A program made the translations under genes and the position numbers. The notes under the pieces are model-generated. The model did no database searches. It saw nothing but the letters and a program-made list of their open reading frames with translations, and had not been told where the DNA came from. From positions 193,652 to 257,651 of the forward strand of contig JAENRP010000011.1 of NCBI GenBank assembly GCA_024741835.1: a stretch of 64,000 nucleotides of DNA, given 5' to 3'. The stretch is from Diplocarpon mali. Lineage: Eukaryota; Ascomycota; Leotiomycetes; Helotiales; Drepanopezizaceae. The first letter of the stretch is position 1. Every line of letters starts with the position of its first letter. Below are positions 23,742 through 35,715 of the stretch, in pieces.

Positions 23742-24619
23742 GGTTCCTTTCACCAGTCTTGGTGTAAACCAAGCTCAAAAGTTGTGACTGAAGGGTTGAT
23801 GGTCAAAGGCACAGCAGGCTTTGATAAAGGCTCACGATGTCCAGAACCAAGAAGGCCAGGGGTCCCAGCAGGGTATGTTGAGCCAGCCAATGAGAAGCCA
23901 GCTGAGAGGAACTATCCGGGCGATCAAGCCTAACCCATAAATGGCCTTAGCTCTGGGGATAAGTTTCTTGAGGTACATTTGTGGATATTATGCAGCATGC
24001 AAAGATGCATGTAGTAAGTAGTCTGAAAAGGAAACACGGGAGGGAGTCCCTGGCATTAGTTTAATTTCGACTTTCACTTTGATTATCACTTCGACGAACA
24101 AGTGCTGCTGTCATCACCTGATTCACAATTTAAAATCTCAATGAAAGAAAGTCACTTTTCTGCTTGAAATCGCATTTGTGAAATCTCAGTTTATCCCATT
24201 CCTAGCAAGTGATTAGCCTGTCCACAGTGCTCAGCCCTTGAACGCATCATCTATTCAAGGCCCGTGAGCAGCGGTAGTAGCTCGTCCATGCTTGGGGGAA
24301 TATCCGAGTGGAGTAGAAACTCAAAAGTGTATCTCGCTTCCCTTTGTGCGATTTTTGCAATAAGCCAGATCTTGCAAGCAAACACTGCTTCAAAAGTGCT
24401 TGCAAATGTGCTGCTGCTGCCGCGCAAAGATCAGGAGCACAGCCCAAAGGCCGCCGCTAACGCCAGGACTCATGGGGTAAGAGCCATACGATCGAATGCA
24501 TAAACCCGCAGAATTAAAAAAAAAAAAAAAAACATCAGAACATGAACCCCAGGGCTTCTCAATGCAAGCAGGTCATATCGTAACAGCGATCATTATCGTT
24601 GGTGGAAAGTGATGCTACC
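23742..24619. other. Intergenic: Sec12 promoter and Cla4 3' flank
   Basis: 878 bp, no supportable gene. A poly-A run lies near 24516-24532. Short frames are not recognisable. Confidence 0.6.
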
Positions 24620-27576
24620 TTACTTGGCATGCTTCCGGAAGGCGAGCAGATCAGACAAGCTGGCGAGGGCACAGCCGTGCTTCAGGAAGTCGTGCTGGAG
24701 AAGCTCGTATGCCGATGCTCTGCTGCGAATATCGACGCACAGGCAAACAGACAAGAAAGCCTTCAGCTCCTTGCTCAATTTATCAGGCTTCTTCAGGCGT
24801 GGGGTACCGTTGGTAGCAATAAGATAAAGTGCCTTGAGAGGTTCCTCGTTGAGATATGGAGGCTCCGACTCGATCATTTCAATCGCCATGATACCGAGAG
24901 ACCAGATATCGACTTTGGGGCCGTACTCTTTTTGCTTGACGACCTCCGGAGCCATCCAGTAAGGAGTACCGACCATCGTAGCTCGCTTAGACTTGGACTC
25001 GGTGAGCTTGGCACAGAAACCAAAATCGGCTTATTTCAGTCAGCTACGCGAACTTGCTAAGTTTGGTAAATGGTTGTTCTTACTGATCTTGACGTTACCC
25101 CGAGCATCGAGTAACACGTTATCGGACTTAATGTCACGATGAATAATTGATTGCTGATGCAGGTGATCAAGTCCGCGGCAGGTCTATGAAGGTCAGTTTT
25201 CGCACTCCCTTATTGCACAACGAAACCTTACCTCCAGGCAGATGGTTGAGATTTGATCTTCGGTTATGCTCGGATTATTATCGATGACATCTGTCAATGC
25301 TCCTCCTTCCATGTACTCCATCACAACCCAAAGCTCTGTGAAGTTGTTGCGCAAAAACGCGTCAAGGAAATTCACGATGTTTCTGTGCTTGCTGTCTTTC
25401 ATAACCATGATTTCGTTAACAATCAGTTCCTTTCTTGGTTGGTGCGCCAAGTCCATCTGCTTGATGGCGACTTGAGCCTTGCTTCCTTGCTGACGGATAA
25501 CCTCACGCGCAACGAGGGATGTCGCGTTTTCCTTGACTTTGGCAACATAAACCGAACCTGAAGCACCCTGTCCAATCTTCTTCTGCTTCGAATAAGACAG
25601 GTTGGGATCGTCCTTGGAGACAGCCTCCTTCAGTTTGATCATTACCTCACCCTCAGACATAGTAGACATACGAACATCTTGCTTGCGCTCTGCCGCAGGT
25701 GGCTTGGAAGTCAGAGCTGCCTCAGCCGCCTTGACAGCATCGTTTTGCTGAATACCATTGGCTCCAGTCGGCTGCTTAGCAGTGACATTCAATGGCTTAA
25801 CCTGTTGGACTGGCGCTGGGAGGCGAGAAGGTGGCTGGTTTTGTTGCGTCGGAGTGCGGGTTGCAGGTTGATTTTGGTAACGTGGGTCTTGAGGGCGTTG
25901 GTTTTCGTTTCTGGCTGGTGAGCGGTTGTCTCCATTCTGATCTCGGGTCACCGACGAAGAGCTCTGTTGGGTGTTCATGGGCGGACGGTTTCCATTGCTT
26001 TGGCTTGGTGCAGACGGGGCTTGTCTCTGGGTCCTAAGCGCTTGCGGCGGCTGTCCTTGTTGAGGTCGCGGTGCTGCTGGAGCAGCTCTGGAGGGATTGT
26101 ATCGATCTGTGTTGCCGCCACCACCCCCGCCGCCGCCGCCGCCGCCGCCGCCTCCAAACCCACCGATCTCTTGCTGAGCGATGGGTGGTCGTGATTTTGG
26201 GAGCGACGCGTTATAAGCCTCCATATCTCTGCGGTTCTGTTCCTCAATCTCCCTATCGCGTTGCTCCTTGTCACGCTGACGTTGGGCCTCGAGCTGCTTC
26301 TGTCTTTGCTCTTGGGGATCTATATAGTTGGAAGCCATCTGCTGCATTTGCTGGCGTTGCTGCGAAGACTCGGGAGGAGTTGGTCTTCGGGGCGTGTTCA
26401 CCTGAGTCGAGGAGGATTGGGGGCTGCCGTAGCTGTTATTTCGTTGGGTGTTCTGAATTGGTCGGGGAGGAGCTACGTTGGCGCCACTCATGCCGTAGCC
26501 GAGCTGCTTGTTCTGGTTCATGGCCACTGAAGGGGTAGGGGTCGAGCTGGGGTACTGATTGGGATTCTGGGCTCGCTTGGTGATATCAGAGTAGAATTCC
26601 AACACTTCGAAGACGGCTTGCGGGTTTCGCTCGTAGTCCTCCTTGGTAATGGCGGATGAGTTAAGCAGCTTAGACCACTCCGGAGGCAGTCCGACAAATT
26701 CGCCAGTGTTGGGATCGAATCCAACATGGACGGAGTGGCTGAAGTTTGTCGGGTTGCTCACACCTCCCATGCCAGGGCAGCGCGCATAGATGAAATCGAT
26801 CCACTCGTATAGATCATCATCACCCTTGACTCTGATCTGGAGTGTCTTCGAGATGCCATCGTCCTCTCCTGGGTTTGTTGAAGATCCGTTCAGTGCTCGC
26901 TTGATCTCAAAAATGGTGCCAGCAGCCTCGACCCGGGATACTCCAAGTACGTCCTTCAGGACAATTTGGTAAGATATCTTGCCACCTTCGGTCTTGTGGA
27001 AATCAAGAGCCTCCTTGCGCAGAATGAGCCACTTTTGCTTCCACGGACTGATGAAGTTCTTGCCCTCCTTGACTGAAGCCCAGCCTTCCTTGATGACTGC
27101 TACTCCGCCCATTCCATCCATGTTGGTGTGGGCGCGAGCCAGAGGCAGTGATACCGTGGAGCCCGTGTAGGTAGACGTCGCGGTCCGCGTGATCGGGGAG
27201 TTGATGCTCATTTGTGACATGTTTCCCGGTAGATTTTGGGTTGAAGGGGTGAGATTAAGTCGAGGTCGATCGGTAGGTGGTCGAGGAGCTGGGCCAGGGT
27301 TCATGAATTGACCCGGCGCATAGATGCTGTACGAAGAAGAATAGTCAGTCATCACAGTACTCATCACAATAGGAAGAAGACTCAGGAGGTTCTTCGCTAG
27401 AACAGTGGTAAGACCAAGCAATTGTCACAACAGAGAGGGACTGTGGTGAAAGCTAGTCCAGCCTTCTGAAGGGACTAGTGATCCACCTTTTCGAAATAGC
27501 CCCGTGTTTCCAGAAGATGTCACACGTTGGCATCTTTGCAAAGAGACCAAGTAACTCACCTGTTTTGAGAAGCCAT
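24620..27576 (-). CDS. cla4: p21-activated protein kinase Cla4 (PH-CRIB-kinase)
   Basis: Exons 27576-27560, 27326-25232, 25183-25084 and 25029-24620 give 873 aa. The first exon is only 17 nt (MASQN plus part of Ser), then [13 protein letters not shown]. Domains in order: PH (about 83-190, [10 protein letters not shown]...), CRIB/PBD (about 195-235, [17 protein letters not shown]), a long Gln/Pro-rich linker with a polyglycine run, and the kinase (about 580-850). The kinase shows the Gly loop [16 protein letters not shown], catalytic [16 protein letters not shown] and the activation/APE region [13 protein letters not shown] plus CRIB separates Cla4 from Ste20, which lacks PH. Cla4 acts below Cdc42/Rac in polarity, septin organisation and hyphal growth. 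The C-terminal end of the kinase is full length. Confidence 0.95.
26114..26155 (-). repeat. GGC trinucleotide run encoding polyglycine in Cla4
   Basis: CCG/CCA repeats on the + strand read as about 13 Gly in the Cla4 linker, between the CRIB and kinase domains. The run is in frame, so length change would leave the kinase intact. Confidence 0.9.
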
Positions 27577-30500
27577 TTTCCCCAGATGTGCTGCTTGAAG
27601 AGAGTCTGAGAGTTAGTCGAAATGCAGTGTACTCTGCTGCGGGGTATTGTAAAAGAAATCGTAGATCGGTCTATCGATATGGAAGATTAGCAGATTGATC
27701 ACTGAATCATGACAGCGGCTCCAGCTCGTGGTACTTACGTCTTGTGGTAGAATCTATCATGGGCAGGAAGCTCCAGCAGTGACGCTTGATAGGAATCAAT
27801 TAGGAGATCGGCTCTCACAGCCTTGGGAGTGCCGAGTCCGCGGTGTGCGCTCGTAGCAGTTGACGTTGTCGACGGTGAGTCCGAACAGCGTCTGATTAGT
27901 CTGCAGCAGTGGCCACCTCTGACACTGCGTTGATTAGGAGTGGCAGCGTCACCGTTTGTTGTTGTTGTCGTCGCGTTGTGGTTTGGTGGCTCGACAGGGT
28001 GCAGCTAGCAGGAGATGGAGTCGAAGGTGAGATGCAACGCGATTACGGAAATCACTGCCAAGACTCGCTAGGCGATCCTTTAGACAAGGATCTTGTATGC
28101 CCTGCGACAACTTGAATCAAGCCCAATCAAAGCAACAATACTCCGCATTTACAAGGCATCCTGGAGAAATAAAGGCTGACCAGAACTCGCAAGTAAACAA
28201 TCGGATAGAGAAGTAGGCGACGGAGGATAGCTGGTGGTTGTGCCGCAGGGCTGGACGACTAAGGAGGAGAAAGCAAGCAAAGGAAACAAAAGAAGTAGAG
28301 CAAACCTCTTAGCCACAGATTTCATATTCGAGAAGCTACGTACTACTCCCTAGTACAATAGACATCCCCTGTTCTATTGTAGAAAGGATAGAATAGGACC
28401 AAAGGCATCATAGAGAAGACCAGACGACTGGTTCTGATCAGCAGTCGCTCCGTAGCAGCAGCAACCGCCTCTATATATATTCCACAGACACAGTCATGAT
28501 CTTTGAGCATTGTTACCTACTCTTTCTACCCAATGCGAAGAATGAAATCTCGAGCAAATGTCAAGGTAATTAATCTGAATCTAAAGCTGCTTGACAGACG
28601 TGGAAGCTTAATGCTGACTGGCCAGGGTCCTGGTTTCAAAGGGACACCCCGCTGCGGCTGCAGTCCGCACCTCCTAGTGAAATCTGTCGAATCTACTTTG
28701 GTACTGTACTCTGTAAATAGTACTTGGAAAAGGGGTTTTACACGGAACTTTATCGCGACTTTGTATTAATATTAGAGTTAGCACAGACCGCCCAGTGTGG
28801 ACGAGTAGAGCTACTCGAATTCTGTACTGAGACCAGAGACCAGAGACCAGAGCTCTTGACTCGGTAGCTTACTTGCGCTTTGCAGCAGCACCTGACCAGC
28901 TAACGGATATTCGTATCTGGCTCGGTTTAGCAGCAACATAGGCCTATCTCTCCCTTTGAAGGTCAGGCTAAGGGCTTCGTTAGAGCATGAGACTCCTTGT
29001 TTACTCTGCATGGTAACAAAGCGCTAGTATAATTCTGACTTGTAGACTGAAAAGCCTGTCAAATTACTTTGGACATAGCCCTCACTCGCGCCAGTATAAC
29101 TTCGACTTGTACACCGAAAAGCCTGTCAAATTACTTTGGACATAGCCCTCACTCGCGCCAGTATAACTTCGACTTGTACACCGAAAAGCCTACCAAATTA
29201 CTCTAAATATAGCCCTTACTCGCGCTGATAATTCCTGCTCTCCGCCGTAGCCCCTTACAAGCCCCACCTACGCTCCTTGCAGAATACCCCTCGCAAAACC
29301 TCGGTTTTCTACGCGCAAATTATCACCGCTATCAGAATTATGGCGCTGTTTCAGATCTTTCAAGCAGCGATAATGTCGGGTGTACTGTACGCAGTAAAAA
29401 CCTGCTCAGTACGAGCCGCCTGCTTACCCTCACCTGCACTCGGGCCCAGGTCTGGAGGCCTCTGGGACCTCGCACCGAGTCCTCTGCGACGGAGAGTATG
29501 AAGCTCCCCTCGATTCCAAATAACCTGCCACTACTACCCGTATTCGCATTCTGCCTGGGTAGAGCCCGCCGCTGCATCACATCCTGTCCTGGCGGCATAT
29601 GTCCCAAGCCTGGGGCAGCCATGTGAAACATCCACTGGCAGATGAGAACCAAGGAACGCCGACCTTCGTCTCCAAGAGGCAGAAGCCGGCGTCTCAGGAT
29701 TCGACGGGCACGGACGGGGGATGTTTCTACTTCTTTCTTGTGTTGCGGGTCCTCAGTGGCTTTCTTTTCTTCCCTCGAGTTTCTTTTCTTAGAATGCCTC
29801 GTCGGGTCCGCGGCGCCTTTTGTTCTGGAAGCTTGCATAAGCTTTGGCACACAGTATGCCAAGAGAGCTCGGAGCCAACACGCGCCACGTGATCTGGTCT
29901 ATCCCCGACGTAAATTGAAGTGGGTCTGTACGGCGCACCTCAATATACAGTAAGCGCAATCGCGCTACCGCATAACAACAAGCACGTACGCGTCGCGTGC
30001 TCGTGATGATAATCTATCACTAGCCATCCAGCGACTCCCGTTGCTTACGTACTCGCCACTACTAAAACAGCCGTAACTCCTACAAGAAGTGCTCCCACGA
30101 TTGGAGTTTATCGGAACCTCCAACCGCGTCGCTTACTGATCCGCGCGTTTATTTCGTGACTACAGGTAGTAGAGGGGTACATACACCTGGCTGGTTGTTA
30201 GCGCAACCGGCAAAGAGAGACACTCGGTTCTGGAGCCCAGATCCTCCAGCGCACATGATTCAAGCGAGCAGTCTCGTTGAGCTTTTTCTGTACAGTTCAC
30301 GGGGCCATCGACGGAAGAAGCTGTACCTACGTAGTACTGACGAGTTGCTGGAATCGACCCAGCCATACCAGCCAGGACCACTGAACCTTGCTGAAGCAAG
30401 ATCTCAAGGCTGATGCCCAGGCACCTTGGAAACAGCCCGTGGACTCAGTCACTTCGCACGAGCCAGCAATAGACCCTCGTCAACGTGGGAGCGAGCAATC

Positions 30501-31431
30501 TTGTCCCCTTCAACGGTCGAAGACCAAGTCAAGCGGCCACGCTAGGTAGGATTTTCCGGGATGGCGGAAACAAAATTGTCATAACCATTGCCAGTTCAGG
30601 AACCAGCTGCCCATCAGACTCCCTCTTGGCTAGATCTTCGAATCACAGGATTGGGGCTTCGGGGAACAATACATGCTCGAAGCCGAGTAGACCACTACCG
30701 CGCCAAAAAATCTTTCACCTCTTTTGCGTAACGGTACGTCCACTGCACAGCCTTCCGCAAACCGGAAAAGGGGGCCGCTAATTAAGCGAGAAACAATGCC
30801 GCTTGTAAACAAAAATTCTGGATACCGAAGTCGGGTATTTACCTCTTCGTTCTTCGCTTTCTAGGACCCTGCCCATTTCTCGAGTCTTCTTTTTCTCTCC
30901 TAATCTTCTTGGGCGGGGAGAGAGAGACCTGAAAGATCTATCGATTCAGAGCGATCTTGACGCGCTAGAGATTGCACTGCCGCGGTCTTTAGGTCAAGTG
31001 CTTGCGCCACGAGGGTGAGGTGGCTCTGGCGCTTGGTGAGAGAGGCGATTCCACCTCGATTGATTGCTTAATGAGACGTTTTTTAGCGACGCCTTTGGAA
31101 AGGCATTGATTGCATGTTTGGTACTTGGTGTATCTCGAAGGAACATCTGCAAGGTGATGAAAGACTTTGGACACTAGAATCGGCCCAGAGATCCTGGTAA
31201 TATATGGCGGGTCAGACTGCTATCATGCAATCCGTGGTAAGCTAATCGCCGCAGCTTCACTCGCCGTGTGCATCTTCTAGAGAGTCACGCACTCGTGAGC
31301 ACCCTCGATCATATTTCAGAATGGCTTTCATGTCTATACTCCTACTAGTCAAATCTACAACATTTTTGACCTAGCTAACATCCATCTTGCTCATACGAAC
31401 GAACAAATCAAGAAGCGAGTAGTGCACAATC
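27577..31431. other. 3.9-kb non-coding stretch (Cla4 upstream region, repeats)
   Basis: 27577-28500 is probably the Cla4 promoter and leader; an intron in the 5' UTR is possible near 27660-27740. A triple 8-mer, AGAGACC, lies at 28829-28853 and a 67-bp tandem repeat at 29021-29231. The longest frame (29338-29862, minus) has no recognisable domain and no start context. I support no gene here. Confidence 0.55.
29021..29231. repeat. 67-bp tandem repeat, three copies plus a fragment
   Basis: Units begin GCGCCAGTAT (or GCGCTAGTAT) at 29021, 29088 and 29155, with a fourth partial start at 29222. Copies two and three are closest over their first halves; copy three drifts towards its end, mostly by C to T changes. 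Each unit contains GACTTGTA and TCAAATTACTTTGGACATAG. No coding sense. Confidence 0.9.
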
Positions 31432-33755
31432 CTACTTCTCCTTAACCGGCAACTCAGCCTCGACCTCCTGGCCCTCGAATGCAGGCAATTCCTTCTCTAC
31501 ATCCGCCCACTTCTTCTCGCCCTCAACCAGCGCCTTGATAGCCTTCAAGATCGTCTCCTCGTCAGCACGCACCTGCTTCGTCGAGTCACGGTCGCGCAGA
31601 GTGTAGGTCTTGTCCTTCACACTCTGGAAATCTATGGTGATACCGAGGGGTGTACCGAGCTCGTCGTTACGGGAGTAGCGCTTGCCGATGGAGGCGGACG
31701 AGTCGTCGACGCGACTGGAGACCCCGAGGGAGCGCAGTTTGAGGGACATGTATTTCAGGAGGGGCTTGAACGATTCGTGGCTCGAGAGGGGGACGAGGAG
31801 GACCTTTGTAGGCGCTACGGGTGGAGGGAAAGAGAGGACCTGAGCCTGTTAGTCTGGTACTAGTTCTCGTGAATATCGAAACTTACACCACGCGCTTCAT
31901 CGCCACCGTCGGTACCACGAGTCCAGTAGTTGTGCTCGATCAAGGAATACAGGATTCGACCAATGCCGAATGACGGCTCGATAACGTTAGGTGTGAACTC
32001 TCTCGTGTTCTCTGTTCGAGTTCGGCGCTCAATGACAATCAAGTCTTTGCTAATCTCAACCTTGCCATTTCCCACGCCCTCAACATCGATAATGATTTTG
32101 CCATCGGCGGCGAGATCTTGGGCGAAAGCCTCCCGCTTGTCTTGCGGGAGAGCTTCAATAGCAGCCTCAACGGTCTTACCGTCCTTCTTGAAGAAAGGGC
32201 CGAATTTTTTCTTGTCCAGGTCAATCTGCCACTCCTCAATCGTGATGGGCTCAGCCAAACGCTCCCGAACCATTAACGGAGCACCAGTTTTCTTTGCATG
32301 TACCGTGAGATCGTAAGCACTTCTATCTGCGCAGCCAACACACTCAACCCAGCCGTAACTAGTTTGCAGTTCCGCATCCCAGCAGTCAGCAGCATAATGA
32401 GCCATCTCATTTGCCATATGTTGTCTGAATCTGATCTTCGACTGGTCGATCCCAATCTTCTCCAGAAATAAATGAATCCGAGCCAAGAAGTAACCCAAAG
32501 TCTCGTTGTCAACGGTACCATCTGCAACGGCTTTACCAATAGCAACTTTCTCGACAGTTGTCTTTCCGGATAGTTGAGTTTCTCTGTTCAGCAGAATAAG
32601 CTCAATGTCCTTCACCTCCTCGAATCGCTGGTGCTTCTTGCCACCATCTGGATCAACGTAGTGCTCAATTTCAGCCATCAAGAATTCACGGACACGGAGC
32701 AGGCCAGCTCTTGGCGAGATCTCGTTCCTGTAAGACTTGCCCACGGAAGCAGAGGCAAACGGCATTTGCTGCTGGTTGAAATCCAGAAGCTTAGCAAAAT
32801 TGAGAAATTGGCCCTGGGCGGTCTCTGGTCTGAGGTAGCCTTGGAGGTTGCCGCTGGGGCCGATGGCAGTCTGGAACATGAGGTTGAAAGCCACGGGTGG
32901 TGAGGGCTCAACGCCAGTAGCGGGATTCTTCATCTCATATTTCTTGATCAAGGCGCCTAGTTCGTCACCATTATAGTTGTCAATCTGAATTTGTCAGTTC
33001 CACACTTTCGATTCCCGCAAACTGCCCATACCTTTGCGAGGATCTCCTCATATTCTTGCACAACCGCATCGTCCAGCTTGACAGCCTCAATAGCACCCTT
33101 GACCTTTTTCTTTTTCTTCTTAGGGTCCTCCTCTTTGTCCACGACCTTGACACCCCGCGCCTCCTTGTCGCCCTTTAGCCGCGACTCGAGGATTTCTTCC
33201 ACAAAGTGATCCGCTCTGATGATATCGCCATTTTTGGGGTCCTTGCACATCCAGTCCGCGAACTTGTCTACATGGCCACTGGTCTTCAAGACCTTCTCGG
33301 GCGTTAGCGCCGGGCAATCTACCTCCAGCATATCCTCCTCCAAAACGAAGTGCTTGCGCCAGATATCCATAATGTTGGTAAGCAGCGCGCACCCAGGCTA
33401 CAAGACGGTCAGCAATGATGTCAAACGTACAATTCCGAGAAGTAGATGCTCATACCGGACCATAATCGTACAGCCCAGCCACACCACCATATATCTCGAA
33501 GGAAGGGGTATAGAACATGCGCCGGCGCAGCATAGAGTCCATAGTCTGCCGGTCAAAGGGCTGACCCTTGAGCGTGGTCGTCGCCATCGTTGTATCCTTC
33601 TGTTTCTGCCCTTGAAATTTTGGAGGCTGGTATCTGTTGAAGTGTGCAGTGGCAGTAAAGCTTCGTAATGTGTTGAGTCGCGCGGGTGACTGTGGTAGTT
33701 CTTTGTGTAGTCGAAGTTGACCAACAGTTGGTGCAAATCTATGAAGGGGGCGCAT
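31432..33755 (-). CDS. GRS1: Glycyl-tRNA synthetase, probably both mitochondrial and cytosolic
   Basis: Exons 33755-33456, 33397-33032, 32984-31887 and 31845-31432 (last intron only 41 bp) give 725 aa from the first ATG. This is the class II alpha-2 type GlyRS. It has [31 protein letters not shown], motif 2 [17 protein letters not shown], class motif 3 region [16 protein letters not shown], and a C-terminal anticodon-binding domain ([19 protein letters not shown]). Residues 1-56 are Arg/Leu/Ser-rich and nearly free of acid, a good mitochondrial presequence. A second in-frame ATG at 33587 opens [11 protein letters not shown], where cytosolic homologues begin. So one gene likely makes both isoforms by alternative starts, as yeast GRS1 does by a different codon. 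A Lys-rich linker (KKKKKK) lies in the insertion domain. Confidence 0.95.
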
Positions 33756-34009
33756 TCACTTTTCTTCGTCCAATTGAGGGCTGTAATCCTCTAATAAACG
33801 GATCTCGAGAAGGAAATGCGATTTTTGTGGCTGTGGGGTGTGATTTTCATGTCCGGGTTAGGTATCTATGTCTCTTCCTGGCCTCCCCTCAATTTCTGAG
33901 CCTTGTGGCCGTGCGGCCGCGTCCCACTATTTTTTTCTGATAAGATCCAAAGGTTTTTGAACTTCGACCCGGGCTTCTTGAATCTCACAACCCGGAAAGA
34001 GCACATGCA
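33756..34009. promoter_or_regulatory. Bidirectional promoter between GlyRS and Rpf1
   Basis: Only 254 bp separate the two divergent start codons. Both products serve protein synthesis capacity, one charging tRNA and the other building the 60S subunit, so shared control is plausible. A NotI-like GCGGCCGC occurs near 33915. No obvious TATA box. Confidence 0.6.
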
Positions 34010-35245
34010 ATGGGATCAAAAAGCGCCAAACCCACCTCGTCCAAGGCTATCTTGCCTTTCAAAACCGGAAATAAATTCAGACGACAAGATCTCCACGTCA
34101 AGCAGAAGAAGGCCCGTGAAAGTTTGCGCCGAGACGAGCGCTTCAAGCGGAAACGAGAGGAGGACAAGAACCCTGAATTGAGGGAAATACGATTAGCCAA
34201 AAATGTGCCGATTACAATCGACAAGAAGCGAGTCTGGGACGAGGTCGACGGCGACGGATTGGGCGTCAGTGTGGACGTAGAGCAGCTGAAGAGGCGGCGC
34301 CTCGAGGAAGTAGAAGCCGCCGAGCAAGAACCCGTCGAGGCCATCGAGGACGACGACGATGCAGACAGTATGCTGGACTCGGACACAGACGAAAAGGATT
34401 CCGACGCAGAGAACCAGCCTATGAAACAACGTCCGCGAGCAACCTCGACTGCAGCCTCGACAACAAGTACAAACCTCGACCTCACGCCCTCCTCCCTCTC
34501 CCTCAAATTCCCCACGCTCTTCAGCGACACTCCGCCGCCAGTCCCAAAGATCCTACTCACCACATCCCTCAACTCAACGCTGCACCACGAAGCCGACCTC
34601 CTCTGCACCCTCTTCCCTAACAGCACTTACATCCCGCGGTCCTCGCACCGCTACGGGCACAAGTTCTCGCTCCGGGAGATCTCCAAGTTCGCCGCAAACA
34701 GGGATTACACTTCCGTCATCTTGCTCAAGGAAGACTCCAAGAAACCTACGGGGCTGACCGTGGTCCACCTACCCTCAGGCCCGACCTGCCACTTCAGCAT
34801 CGCCAACTGGGTCGACGGCAAGAAACTGCCCGGCCATGGCAACCCCACCAACCACTACCCCGAGCTTATCCTCAATAACTTCCGCACACCACTCGGTCTC
34901 CTCACCGCGCGATTATTTCTCACGCTCTTCCCGCCGCAGCCAGAGCTGCAAGGGCGACAAGTCGTGACGCTACACAATCAGCGCGATTATCTCTTCCTGC
35001 GGAGACATCGCTACGTATTCCGCGAGAGGCGGGAGACGGAGAAGAGCGTTGTTGGCCCGGATGGCAAGGTTGTGCAGGGTGTCGAGGGCATCAGAGCGGG
35101 CCTGCAGGAATTGGGCCCACGCTTCACGTTGAAGTTGAGGAGGGTGGACAAGGGCATTGGGAGGGCGGGGAGTGAAGGCGAGGACGCGGTGCAGTGGCAG
35201 TGGAAGGCGCATATGGAGAAGGAGAGGACCAGGTTTAATCTCTAG
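34010..35245 (+). CDS. RPF1: Ribosome production factor 1 (Brix domain)
   Basis: Single exon, 411 aa. A basic N-terminus (GNKFRRQDLHVKQKKAR, KRKREEDKNPELREIRLAKN) and a central acidic run (DDDDADSMLDSDTDEKDSD) precede the Brix domain, about residues 180-385. The Brix domain shows KILLTTSLN, SHRYGHKFSLREISKFA, YTSVILLKED and VVTLHNQRDYLFLRRHRYVF. Rpf1 is a nucleolar factor for 27S pre-rRNA maturation and 60S assembly. Length matches the family. The start follows directly after the GlyRS promoter, with MGSKSAKP typical of homologues. Confidence 0.94.
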   Translation: MGSKSAKPTSSKAILPFKTGNKFRRQDLHVKQKKARESLRRDERFKRKREEDKNPELREIRLAKNVPITIDKKRVWDEVDGDGLGVSVDVEQLKRRRLEEVEAAEQEPVEAIEDDDDADSMLDSDTDEKDSDAENQPMKQRPRATSTAASTTSTNLDLTPSSLSLKFPTLFSDTPPPVPKILLTTSLNSTLHHEADLLCTLFPNSTYIPRSSHRYGHKFSLREISKFAANRDYTSVILLKEDSKKPTGLTVVHLPSGPTCHFSIANWVDGKKLPGHGNPTNHYPELILNNFRTPLGLLTARLFLTLFPPQPELQGRQVVTLHNQRDYLFLRRHRYVFRERRETEKSVVGPDGKVVQGVEGIRAGLQELGPRFTLKLRRVDKGIGRAGSEGEDAVQWQWKAHMEKERTRFNL

Positions 35246-35715
35246 GAGGTATTCAGGGCTCGAACCCAAACGATATATTGTGCCCAAATTCTGTCGCTTG
35301 CAACATGCTTTGTTGTGTTTCCATTTGGCACCAGCTTGATCACAACCGAAGGGGTGACATCAGGCGCATTCTCGGTTTGGGAACACCGCGCAATTGGTAA
35401 GCATTACTCCGTAGGGACTCGAGTAATAGAGGTCCAATAAGCGCGTTGGCGGGATGTAGCTAAGTACACATGTAAGCCGATACTATTTATTCTATGTGTT
35501 CTATAATTCAACAGATGCGGGAGCGAGGGACAGTCTCGCCCCTGGTATCTCGTGTACAACACAGCCCAGCCACAAGCGAAAGGGATCCTCGATACGGCCC
35601 CCAACAATCCCAACCCCCCAACGCCTCGCTCCCAGAAAATGCGAAAAAACGCCAAGCTTCGGACCCCCGTTCCACCGTCCAGCTTGATTCTCGCTCCCAA
35701 TGCAGCCCCTACTTC
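35246..35715. other. Convergent intergenic
   Basis: 470 bp between convergent stop codons. No gene seen. Confidence 0.6.

Noticed and set aside
29338..29862. 174-aa minus-strand frame
   Set aside because: No domain, no clear start, overlapping frames on the other strand of similar length; chance frame in GC-rich patch.
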